Source: Xenophilus aerolatus (GTDB lineage: Bacteria > Pseudomonadota > Gammaproteobacteria > Burkholderiales > Burkholderiaceae_C). From it: a stretch of 38,807 nucleotides of DNA. This document shows, piece after piece, positions 31,935-38,807 of the stretch (its first letter is position 1; every line of letters starts with the position of its first letter). The position numbers and the translations under genes are program-made. The notes under the pieces were generated by a model. It had not been told where the DNA came from and ran no database searches. It was given only the letters and a program-made list of their open reading frames with translations. The stretch covers positions 1 to 38,807 of the forward strand of contig QAIB01000022.1 in the NCBI GenBank assembly GCA_030418545.1, written 5' to 3'.

Positions 31935-33263
31935 TCAGGCAAACCGCGCGGGCGAGAAGGGTGCAGGATCAATATATGGTGGGAGGCCGAGAATCTGCTC
32001 CGCGAGCAACCGGCCTGAGGCTGGCCCCAATGTGAATCCTTGGTGACCGTGCCCAAGATTGAACCAAAGGCCGTCGTGCTTCGGAGCTGCGCCAATGATC
32101 GGCTTCATGTCTACTGTGCAAGGGCGGGAACCTAGCCAAGGCTGCGGATCAACTGGGTTACCGACATCGATCAACTCATTTGCGGCGCGTTCGGCGGCCA
32201 CCAACTGGACCGGTGTCGGTGGTGCTCCCGCAGCGGCGAATTCCGCACCTGTCAAAAGTCGCAGCCCTCGAGACATTGGCGCCATCATGACACCGTGCTC
32301 TGCATCCAAAGTCGGGATTTTCAGGCTGGTGCCCCCATCGTAATGACGGTGGTAGCCACGCTTCACGAATATGGGAAGCTTATAGCCAAGCGGCGACAAA
32401 ACGCCTGTCGCCCATGGGCCCAATGCAACTACCGCTGATGGAGCTTCCGCGATTCCGTGATCCGTCTTTACAGCCCAACCTTGACTAGTCCGGCGAAGGC
32501 TGTTGGCGTCGCCGAATGCGAGATGGCCCCCGTTGGCCAAGAAAAGTTTGGCGTAGCGCTCGACCAAGACCCCAGGATCGGAGACTGTCCAAGCGTCCAG
32601 CCAGTGAACGGCTCCTTGAAGGAGGTCGGTGCGCAAGGCACCCAGTCGTGCGTTCATTCCGTCGCGGCCCAGCACGTCTACATTTAGTCCGTATTCGGCT
32701 GCCCGGGCCTTGGAGTCGAGCGCAGCGGCTTCGAACGCCTTGCTCGAGCGGAATGCTTGTACCCAGCCTTCTTTTTTCACCAATTCTGACGCGCCCGATG
32801 CCTCGATCCATCTGACATGCTCGGTGATGCTCTGCTCGATCAGGGAAGCGTAGCTGCGCGAAATCGCTGCATGACGCGCAGGCTCTGAGTACCAGCGATA
32901 GCGCAGAAGCGGTCCAGCAAAGGCCGGCATTGCACCGAGGTGATAGTGAACGTCGTTGCCATTCCCAAATGCAACCTCCATGACCTTTGCCCAGTTTCGA
33001 GGGAACGCATACGGAACAACCGCCTCTCGCTGGATGAGACCGGCATTGCCAAACGACGTCTCCTTCCCGGGGCTCTGTCGATCCAGAAGCAAAACCTGCA
33101 GCCCGTGCGCTTGCAAGGCAAGCGCTGTCGAGACCCCCACTATTCCAGCTCCCAGCACCAAGCACTGGGCATCTCCGCTTGCTTTCACATCATTCAGGGT
33201 CACAGTGGGGATTACTCCTAACACGCTCGTGTGCTCAATTTCTTGCGGCACCCGCTTGTTCAT
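31935..33263 (-). CDS. FAD-dependent D-amino-acid-dehydrogenase-like oxidoreductase (DadA-type), 442 aa
   Basis: A flavoprotein of the DAO/DadA family, which oxidises D-amino acids or related amines at the membrane side with FAD. LVLGAGIVGVSTALALQAHGLQVLLLDRQ (residues 35-63) is the FAD-binding Rossmann motif; ETSFGNAGLIQ follows, as in DadA. The C-terminus has WLGSRPCTVDMKPIIGAA and LGHGHQGFTLGPASGRLLAE, the usual FAD-closing segment. The length is normal. It follows the ABC binding-protein gene by 64 bases on the same strand and was probably transcribed with it. The substrate is not visible; an aryl D-amino acid is suggested by the iorAB genes nearby. It is convergent with the broken ligase. 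Confidence 0.82.
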   Translation of the reverse strand: MNKRVPQEIEHTSVLGVIPTVTLNDVKASGDAQCLVLGAGIVGVSTALALQAHGLQVLLLDRQSPGKETSFGNAGLIQREAVVPYAFPRNWAKVMEVAFGNGNDVHYHLGAMPAFAGPLLRYRWYSEPARHAAISRSYASLIEQSITEHVRWIEASGASELVKKEGWVQAFRSSKAFEAAALDSKARAAEYGLNVDVLGRDGMNARLGALRTDLLQGAVHWLDAWTVSDPGVLVERYAKLFLANGGHLAFGDANSLRRTSQGWAVKTDHGIAEAPSAVVALGPWATGVLSPLGYKLPIFVKRGYHRHYDGGTSLKIPTLDAEHGVMMAPMSRGLRLLTGAEFAAAGAPPTPVQLVAAERAANELIDVGNPVDPQPWLGSRPCTVDMKPIIGAAPKHDGLWFNLGHGHQGFTLGPASGRLLAEQILGLPPYIDPAPFSPARFA

Positions 33264-33327
33264 CTTTGATGCTCATCTGACATGAGGCAGTGCTGGGGGC
33301 GCCATCGAATTTTTTCTCCCCCCCGCG

Positions 33328-34449
33328 TCAGTTGAGCGGTGTTTTCACGCCTGCTTTGAACGTGTAGAGAGTGACCGTCGGATTCGACAGATCGCCGCGC
33401 GCGTCAAACGCGACACGCGTCGTCACGCCGCTATACGAGGACTTTGTCAGCTGCGAAAGATATTTTTCGGGAATGGCCGAACCCGCGCGGACCATTGCAT
33501 CGGCGAGCACCATGACAGCGTCGTAAGTGTAGGGCGAGAAAAGAACGTAGTCGCCCGGGAATCGTTCGTCGTAGCGTCGTTTCCAGGCTTCCCCACCGGG
33601 CATCTTTGCCAAGGACGCACCGCCTTCGGCGCACAGAACGTTTCCGAGAGAGGAAACATTTCCTGAGAGCTCACTAAGTTTCGTTGTGCAGATGCCGTCA
33701 CCGCCTAGCAAACGTACATTGGTCAAGCCCAGCTGGTTCATCTGGCGCAGCATAGGACCACCCTGCCCGTCCGCTCCACCGAAAAAGATGGCCTGAACGT
33801 TCTGAGACTTGATCCTTGTAAGGATCGCCATGAAATCCGTCGCCTTGTCGGACGTGTATTCCTCAACCGCGATCTTCATGCCATTTGTCTTGGCCCGGGC
33901 GCTGAAGACGCTCGCAATGCCCTGACCATATGCGGTCCGGTCATCAACCACTGCAACACGCTCGATCCCCAGTTTCTTCGCCTGGTCTGCGACGGCCGCG
34001 GCAAGGGCGTCGTCGCTTGCCAGGATCCGGAACGTGGTCTTGTAACCGAGCTGCGTGAGCTTTGGATTTGTGGCACCCGAGGAGATGAAGGGAATGCCGC
34101 AGTCGTCATAGATGCGAGCGGCCGGAATTGCGGTGCCGGAGTTGATATGGCCGACAACCGCGGCTACCTTGCTGTCACACAGCTTTTGCGCGGCCGCTGT
34201 CCCTTGGCGGGGGTCGGCTGCATCGTCCTCTGCAACCAAGACGAATTTCACGACCTTGCCGTCAATCTTGAGTGCTTTGGCGTTGAGATCATCGATAGCC
34301 ATGACGGCAGCATTTCTGGCGTCTTTTCCATAGTGAGCGAGTCCACCCGACAGCGGGCCCACCTCGCCGATGTGTACTGTCATAGTGGACTGGGCAGCAG
34401 CCAGGAGGCTCGACGCCCCCAGGGCAAGCGCGATAGCAGCAGATTTCAT
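33328..34449 (-). CDS. Branched-chain-type ABC transporter substrate-binding protein (LivK-like), 373 aa
   Basis: A periplasmic type I binding protein. Residues 1-19 (MKSAAIALALGASSLLAAA) are a Sec signal. VHIGEVGPLSGGLAHYGKDARNAAVMAIDDLNA, VAAVVGHINSGTAIPAARIYDD, IPFISSGATNPKLTQLG and ERVAVVDDRTAYGQGIAS are the Peripla_BP_6 signature segments, in order, and YVLFSPYTYDAVMVLADAM is near the end. ATG 34449 has an AAGGAA-type site 9 bases upstream; the frame is open further, but only the downstream start gives a signal peptide. The permease and ATPase genes (livHMGF) are not in the window. It likely binds an amino-acid-like ligand. Divergent from the XRE-cupin gene, with operator dyads between. 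Confidence 0.88.
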   Translation of the reverse strand: MKSAAIALALGASSLLAAAQSTMTVHIGEVGPLSGGLAHYGKDARNAAVMAIDDLNAKALKIDGKVVKFVLVAEDDAADPRQGTAAAQKLCDSKVAAVVGHINSGTAIPAARIYDDCGIPFISSGATNPKLTQLGYKTTFRILASDDALAAAVADQAKKLGIERVAVVDDRTAYGQGIASVFSARAKTNGMKIAVEEYTSDKATDFMAILTRIKSQNVQAIFFGGADGQGGPMLRQMNQLGLTNVRLLGGDGICTTKLSELSGNVSSLGNVLCAEGGASLAKMPGGEAWKRRYDERFPGDYVLFSPYTYDAVMVLADAMVRAGSAIPEKYLSQLTKSSYSGVTTRVAFDARGDLSNPTVTLYTFKAGVKTPLN

Positions 34450-34523
34450 TTGAACAACTTCCTTTTTCGACGGTTGATGACAGGTTGAGGAAAAGACTTC
34501 AAAAGACAGAAGAAGTCGCACCG

Positions 34524-34557
34524 ATTCTCATATCTGAGAATTCTCATATGCGAGAAT
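34524..34557. promoter_or_regulatory. Tandem operator dyads between the livK-like gene and the XRE-cupin gene
   Basis: Dyad 1 is ATTCTCATATCTGAGAAT (34524-34541, 7-bp arms) and dyad 2 ATTCTCATATGCGAGAAT (34540-34557, 6-bp arms). They repeat at a 16-base interval with the direct repeat ATTCTCATAT. They end one base before the ATG at 34559. This is the expected place for autoregulation of the XRE-cupin gene and control of the divergent operon. Confidence 0.7.
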
Positions 34558-34558
34558 C

Positions 34559-35239
34559 ATGCCGACATCTATGGAAAACCCCTACGTGATGCGACTAGCA
34601 GATATTTCTGAAGGATCCGGGCCGACCAACCGCCTCGCGCTGGGCAGCCGGCTTCGCAGTCTTAGGAAACAACAGGGCCGCACGCTCAAAGAACTGGCAA
34701 AACGGTCCGGCGTAGCGCTCTCGACGCTGTCGAAGGTTGAGCTCGGCCAGGTAGCGGCGAGCTACGAAAAGCTCCTGAATATCGCAAGCGCCCTTGACAT
34801 CGACATTTCGAGCCTTTTTGAATTCCAAGGTGGTGAAGTCGCGCCACGGACCAGGTCGCCCGTTGTACGCAGCACCCTTGGCGCCGCGCCGCGCTACGAC
34901 GGGGAGGAATATGACTACCAGGTCCTGGCAGGCAACTTCCCGCATAGACGCATGACCCCTTTGCACGCGCGAATCGTGGTGCGCGCCGGACAGGCTGCGC
35001 CCAAATTCGTGCGCCATCCAGGCCAAGAATTCGTGATGGTCCTGACCGGCTCCGTCCAGATTGCGTTTGAAACGGGACAAGTCCTTGAACTTGGCCCCAC
35101 TGACTCCGCGTACTTCGACAGCTCGGTCGGGCACGCGTATGGGTCTGTTGGTCGCAAACCCGCAAAGGTCGTGATCGTCATGAGTGGTCCGGACGGGAAG
35201 CCCACTTCGTCGGATCATCCGCCGCCGCGGCCTGGCTAA
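34559..35239 (+). CDS. XRE-cupin transcriptional regulator, 226 aa
   Basis: The N-terminal HTH (residues 28-84: LGSRLRSLRKQQGRTLKELA, then KRSGVALSTLSKVELGQ) is of the XRE/HipB type. The C-terminal cupin (about 130-210: RHPGQEFVMVLTGSVQIAF, LELGPTDSAYFDSSVGHAYG) binds small ligands in this family, such as amino acids, polyamines or their catabolites. The length and order are those of PuuR-like regulators. ATG 34559 abuts the operator with no separate ribosome-binding site, so a leaderless message or a start at ATG 34571 (MENPYVMR) is possible. It most likely controls the divergent livK-like/DadA-like operon. It is convergent with iorB. Confidence 0.85.
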   Translation: MPTSMENPYVMRLADISEGSGPTNRLALGSRLRSLRKQQGRTLKELAKRSGVALSTLSKVELGQVAASYEKLLNIASALDIDISSLFEFQGGEVAPRTRSPVVRSTLGAAPRYDGEEYDYQVLAGNFPHRRMTPLHARIVVRAGQAAPKFVRHPGQEFVMVLTGSVQIAFETGQVLELGPTDSAYFDSSVGHAYGSVGRKPAKVVIVMSGPDGKPTSSDHPPPRPG

Positions 35240-35543
35240 GCGGCGCCGCCCGCAAACCAGGGAGAGATGCGGCTTCGGCTTCGCCGATGAAGCCCTATTC
35301 TCCGTGCGACACTCGTGCTTGGAACGTCCCGGCATTGCGTACAAGCGCGCTCCGCCGCGCACCGAAGCTGCCAAGTCGCTACGGTTGTACTGATGCGCAA
35401 TGCGCAAGATCGAAAGTAGATGCGCGCTAAGCTCTTGAGAAGGATGACTGAAGTCTGAATCCGGCGCCTTGCATGGCGGCAGGCGCAAGCATCCATTCAC
35501 TGTCAGTTCTATTGGCATTTAACATATCCGTGGCGTGACGCCC
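35240..35543. other. Convergent intergenic region of about 300 bases
   Basis: Between the XRE-cupin gene and the iorB end. No gene or convincing T-tailed terminator was found. It contains GC-rich stretches near 35240-35260. Confidence 0.35.
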
Positions 35544-37064
35544 TCACCCTGCAGGACGTCGGCGAACGAAACGTATGGGTTGGGCGACCGGCTGGGGCGG
35601 TGGCAGGCCAAGCGCGCTGGCAAGCGCACGACCCTCAGGATCTTCGAGCGCGGCCTTGCGAGCCTTGCGAACGCGTCCCACCGTGGCGAAATCGGTCGAC
35701 TGTGTTGCCATGGTGCGTTCGACGTCTTCCAGAATAGCCATCAAGTTGCGATGGCCTCGTTCGCTGGTTTCGCCATAGCCTTTGACCAAGTTGCCGGCCA
35801 ACGCAATTTCATGAGCGAGTTCGGGGTCACGTGCCAGAGTGTCTCGCACCACGCACAGCCACCGCTCGATCAACTCCTGCTCAGCAAGAAAGCGTGACAT
35901 GCGTCGGCGCAGTGGCCGGAGCGAGCGCAGCGCGACCAACGTCATGAATCCAAGCACCGTATGGGAGCGCAGGTGGATGCCTTTCTGCAACGCATGAGCA
36001 CGCGGCGCCAATCGCCGGCGGGCCCAAGCAGACAGTCTGGGAGGCAGTACCGAGCAGATCTCGTCGAGGCCTGGCTTTAGAAATTCGGTCATTTGCACGG
36101 GTTCGCCGGCCTTCGCCCCCACCTCTTGGCGCACATGATCGATGCGTTCTCTACGGCTCTTCAGATCCGCCACCCGAATCACATCCTCAAAGGCCATCCA
36201 CAGCGCTAAATATCGGGATGTCTCCCGCGTCACCGGAAACTGGGGATCGCCAGCCGCGCGTTCGAGTTTGAGCACGTGCTCGACACGGTCAAGGTAAAGC
36301 TTGGCGTAACGAGCGTCCTGGAAATCTGCGGTGTGGGCCACGCCGGCAGCCACGACTGAGCGTATCGCCTCGGGCAGCGCCTCAAGTCGCGCCGAAGTGG
36401 GCATTTGACCCGGATCTTTCGCCAGGACAGGCGCATCGGCGCCTGGAGTCCATTCATAGCCGGCCGCAAACCCGCGAAGGCTCGCTTCCACGGCTTTGCC
36501 CGAACGCCGGATCGCGTCTTCGCACGCGGCTCGGTCGAAAGGAAGCTGCCCGGAGCGCGCCATGGCACCGAACAGCACTGTGTTGATGACCGTGCCGTTC
36601 CTCTGCGCCAGCACTCGCATGTCGAACAGCACGCTCTGTTTGGCCATCGCGTGGGCGGCCTGCAAAACACGAGTGCTGTCGTAGCGACCATCGCTCATCG
36701 CGCTCTTTTCCGAGACCGCGAATTCTCGGTGGGTTGAGGCGCACAGAACGGTGCGAAGCCGCCCCACATACCCGGTTTGTATCGCGCGCCCCGCCTCCAC
36801 AAGCTCGGATGCTGCGACCAAATCCAGTCCACCAGGCGTAGGCGTCAGCGACAGAACAGGTTCGCGACCGCCGAGTTCGGTGCGCGGCACTGGATAAATC
36901 TCCACGTAATAGGTCGTAGCGCCCGTGCGCTGCGCGACACCCGGCACCGACGTGCTCTGCACCGGCAAGCCCTTCTGCGTGGCCGCGTCAATCAGCCAGT
37001 CGGCCAGAACGCCACCGCCCTCTCCACCCATGGCGGCAATTAGCACACAAACCGAGCGAGTCAT
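35544..37064 (-). CDS. iorB: Indolepyruvate oxidoreductase subunit beta family protein, 506 aa
   Basis: The gamma-type subunit of 2-oxoacid oxidoreductases: AAMGGEGGGVLADWLIDAATQKGLPVQSTSVPGVAQRTGATTYYVEI is the conserved start (residues about 10-57). The remaining 350 residues (ASELVEAGRAIQTGYV, VLFDMRVLAQRNGTVINTVLFGAMA) belong to the long IorB variant common in Proteobacteria, with a helical C-terminal extension (LVKGYGETSERGHRNLMAILEDVE). The start (37064) overlaps the iorA stop by 4 bases (37061-37064), so the two form one translational unit. With IorA it decarboxylates aryl-pyruvates to aryl-acetyl-CoA using CoA and an electron acceptor. No obvious defect was seen. Confidence 0.87.
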   Translation of the reverse strand: MTRSVCVLIAAMGGEGGGVLADWLIDAATQKGLPVQSTSVPGVAQRTGATTYYVEIYPVPRTELGGREPVLSLTPTPGGLDLVAASELVEAGRAIQTGYVGRLRTVLCASTHREFAVSEKSAMSDGRYDSTRVLQAAHAMAKQSVLFDMRVLAQRNGTVINTVLFGAMARSGQLPFDRAACEDAIRRSGKAVEASLRGFAAGYEWTPGADAPVLAKDPGQMPTSARLEALPEAIRSVVAAGVAHTADFQDARYAKLYLDRVEHVLKLERAAGDPQFPVTRETSRYLALWMAFEDVIRVADLKSRRERIDHVRQEVGAKAGEPVQMTEFLKPGLDEICSVLPPRLSAWARRRLAPRAHALQKGIHLRSHTVLGFMTLVALRSLRPLRRRMSRFLAEQELIERWLCVVRDTLARDPELAHEIALAGNLVKGYGETSERGHRNLMAILEDVERTMATQSTDFATVGRVRKARKAALEDPEGRALASALGLPPPQPVAQPIRFVRRRPAG

Positions 37065-38807
37065 TGCACCAACTCCGAAGGGGTGCGAGTCGTACTGGCT
37101 AGCCGGCCAATCACGGCGCCGCGAATGCTTGTTATAAAGCGGTCCCACCGCCCCGGGTTCTGAATGATGTCCGCCTTGTAGAACGACGGGCACAGCGTAG
37201 CTGCGTGCGCGTTCTCCCCACAAAGACCGCATCCCACGCATCCCTGATTTACGGTGGCCACTGGGTCCGCGCGGAGAGGACTTGGGTTAGGCTTGATCGT
37301 CAGCGACGGGCATCCGGATAGGCGGATGCACGAGTGATCGCCCGTACACACGCTCTCGTCAATCCCGAAACGCGTTCGCACGACGCGCTCGCCATTCTTG
37401 AGCTGCTGTGCGACTTTCGGCTTGACGCGGCGCTGCCGCTCCAGCTGACATTCGCCGTCGGCGATGATGACCTTCAGGCCCGACTCCTCTGTGGTCATGG
37501 CCTCACGCAACGTAGCGACCATTTCCTCCACCGAGTAGCTGCGGATCTTGCGCAGCCACTTCACGCCCACACCCTCGAGCGCACGTTCAATGTTCAGCGT
37601 CAACGGTCGGGCGGTCGGCTGCGAAGGAGAAGACGGAATGGCTTGCGTGCCGGTGGCCGACGTGTACCCGTTTTGCAGGATGATCAGCACGGAGTCTTGA
37701 CCGTTATAGACGGCGTTGACCACGCCACTGGTGAAGCCGTTGTGCCAAAAGCCACCGTCGCCCATAATGCTTACGGTACGACGGCTCATCAGCGGGCCAA
37801 TGCCGGACGAACTGGCAAGTCCAAGGCCATAGCCAAGGACGGTGCTCCCCGTGTTGAAGGGCGGCAAGGTGCCGAAGGTGTGACAGCCGATGTCTGCGTT
37901 GACGTGGACCTGTCCGAGCTCCTTTTGAAGAAGCTTCATGGCGGCGAAGACTGGACGCTCGGGACAACCCACGCAGAACCCCGGCGGGCGATTCGGGACT
38001 GGCACGCCGAGCACTTCCGCCGCTTGATTCTTCGTTAGCGCTAGCGCATTTGACTGCTCCGATGCCTGCGCCACGTCAATACCCGAAGGGCGCAACTCGC
38101 CAAAGAAATCGGACAGGCCCCTTAACAAGACTTCGCCCGTGTATTCACCCGCCATCGGAAACACATCCTTGCCCGCCAGACGAGTTTCTACTCCAGCGCG
38201 TCGCAGGATCGCATGCACAGCATCTTCAATGTAGTTAGGCTGCCCTTCTTCCACCATCAGGACGGCACGCTTGCTGGCGCAGAAGTTCAACAATTCGTCC
38301 GGGACCAGCGGGTAGACGACGTTCATCACGTATAGCGGCACTTGCGTCTGGCCAAACGCGTCGGCCAGGTCCAGCAACTGCAATGCCCGGATCACGCCGT
38401 TGTAAAGACCGCCGGGAACGATGAGACCTATCTCGCCGAGCGGTCCGTCAAACACCTCGTTGAGCCGCTGGTCTTTGATGAACTGAACCGCAGCGGGCCA
38501 GCGCTCCTGAATCTTCTGGCGCTCATGCTCATAAATCGAGGGCGGCAGATTGACCTTCGCGTAGTCGAACGTCGGCGCATCTAGGCTATCGCGCGTGGAG
38601 ATCCTCGGTGCCCGGTTGTCTTTGCACACGAATTGGCCGTGCACGTGGCAGGCACGGATCCGCAACTGAAGCATCACGGGGGTTTGACTTGCCTCCGACA
38701 ATTCGAAGCTTGTCTCAACAGCGTTAACGATCGAAGTGAGGTTTGGCCGCGGATCCATCAGCCAGATCTGGGACTTCATGGCAAACGCATGGGTGCGTTC
38801 CTGAATG
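37061..38807 (-). CDS. iorA: Indolepyruvate:ferredoxin oxidoreductase alpha subunit, 5'-truncated by the window edge
   Basis: The frame is open to the right edge (reading QERTHAFAMKSQIWLMDPRPNL), so the 5' part, the pyrimidine-binding domain's beginning, is outside. At least 581 residues are visible. RPPGFCVGCPERPVFAAMK and GDGGFWHNGFTSGVVNAVYNGQDSVLIILQNGYTSATG (TPP motif GDG...N) form the thiamine diphosphate domain. The C-terminus holds a ferredoxin-like segment: CTGDHSCIRLSGCPSLTIKP and GCVGCGLCGENAHAATLCPSFY, ligands for two [4Fe-4S] clusters. The enzyme makes aryl-acetyl-CoA from aryl-pyruvates. It is coupled to iorB by a 4-base overlap. No decay was seen in the visible part. Confidence 0.9.
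   Translation of the reverse strand, partial: IQERTHAFAMKSQIWLMDPRPNLTSIVNAVETSFELSEASQTPVMLQLRIRACHVHGQFVCKDNRAPRISTRDSLDAPTFDYAKVNLPPSIYEHERQKIQERWPAAVQFIKDQRLNEVFDGPLGEIGLIVPGGLYNGVIRALQLLDLADAFGQTQVPLYVMNVVYPLVPDELLNFCASKRAVLMVEEGQPNYIEDAVHAILRRAGVETRLAGKDVFPMAGEYTGEVLLRGLSDFFGELRPSGIDVAQASEQSNALALTKNQAAEVLGVPVPNRPPGFCVGCPERPVFAAMKLLQKELGQVHVNADIGCHTFGTLPPFNTGSTVLGYGLGLASSSGIGPLMSRRTVSIMGDGGFWHNGFTSGVVNAVYNGQDSVLIILQNGYTSATGTQAIPSSPSQPTARPLTLNIERALEGVGVKWLRKIRSYSVEEMVATLREAMTTEESGLKVIIADGECQLERQRRVKPKVAQQLKNGERVVRTRFGIDESVCTGDHSCIRLSGCPSLTIKPNPSPLRADPVATVNQGCVGCGLCGENAHAATLCPSFYKADIIQNPGRWDRFITSIRGAVIGRLASTTRTPSELVQ

Overview
The window looks like a chromosomal segment of a betaproteobacterium, most likely Burkholderiales/Comamonadaceae. 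The base composition is GC-rich. The aerobic benzoyl-CoA ('box') genes, the IorAB-type oxidoreductase and the Liv-type binding protein are all typical of that group, but a species cannot be named from sequence alone. The window has two halves of different character. About 1-20 kb is a patchwork accessory region: a mobile-element edge, orphan regulators, defence-type proteins and gene debris. About 20-38.8 kb is a catabolic region for aromatic compounds. || Accessory half. The left edge carries the last 28 codons and the right terminal repeat of an IS66-family element. Next come an uncharacterised minus-strand gene, an AlpA-like regulator, an unknown protein and a protein resembling rolling-circle (Rep_trans-like) initiators, which together suggest a small integrative element without a visible integrase. 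Then follow a stand-alone UvrD/Rep-type helicase, an ImmA/IrrE-type zinc peptidase behind a perfect 16-bp palindrome, a TIR protein with a predicted CHCC zinc ribbon, a candidate PIN-like protein, a small exported protein, a 990-residue PHP-plus-SMC-like ATPase, a probable deletion junction, small coupled genes, a minus-strand cluster with a PD-(D/E)XK-like protein and a membrane protein, a proteasome-like Ntn hydrolase, and an AbiTii-domain protein. Several of these families occur in anti-phage islands. || Catabolic half. boxC, boxB and boxA (minus strand) encode the lyase and the two epoxidase components for benzoyl-CoA. They are followed without gaps by a crotonase, a 3-hydroxyacyl-CoA dehydrogenase, a second crotonase and a MaoC hydratase, the last four joined by 1-4 base overlaps. 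Divergently lie a DUF4863 gene and boxD (semialdehyde dehydrogenase), overlapping by 4 bases. The regulator boxR lies between the two arms and has an in-frame TAA stop at codon 183. The benzoate-CoA ligase gene after boxD is a decayed fragment of about 150 codons. No thiolase and no benzoate transporter are visible, so benzoyl-CoA formation and the final thiolysis must be supplied from elsewhere, or the cluster is a degenerating copy. TGCA-N6-TGC(T/G) operator pairs overlap good promoters at both ends of boxR. || Right end. A D-amino-acid-dehydrogenase-like flavoprotein and a branched-chain-type ABC binding protein form a likely minus-strand operon. It is divergent from an XRE-cupin regulator whose start codon abuts two tandem dyads. 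Beyond it are iorB and a 5'-truncated iorA, which oxidatively decarboxylate aryl-pyruvates to aryl-acetyl-CoA. Together they suggest uptake and oxidation of an aromatic (perhaps D-) amino acid. || No tRNA, rRNA, CRISPR array or integrase gene was recognised.
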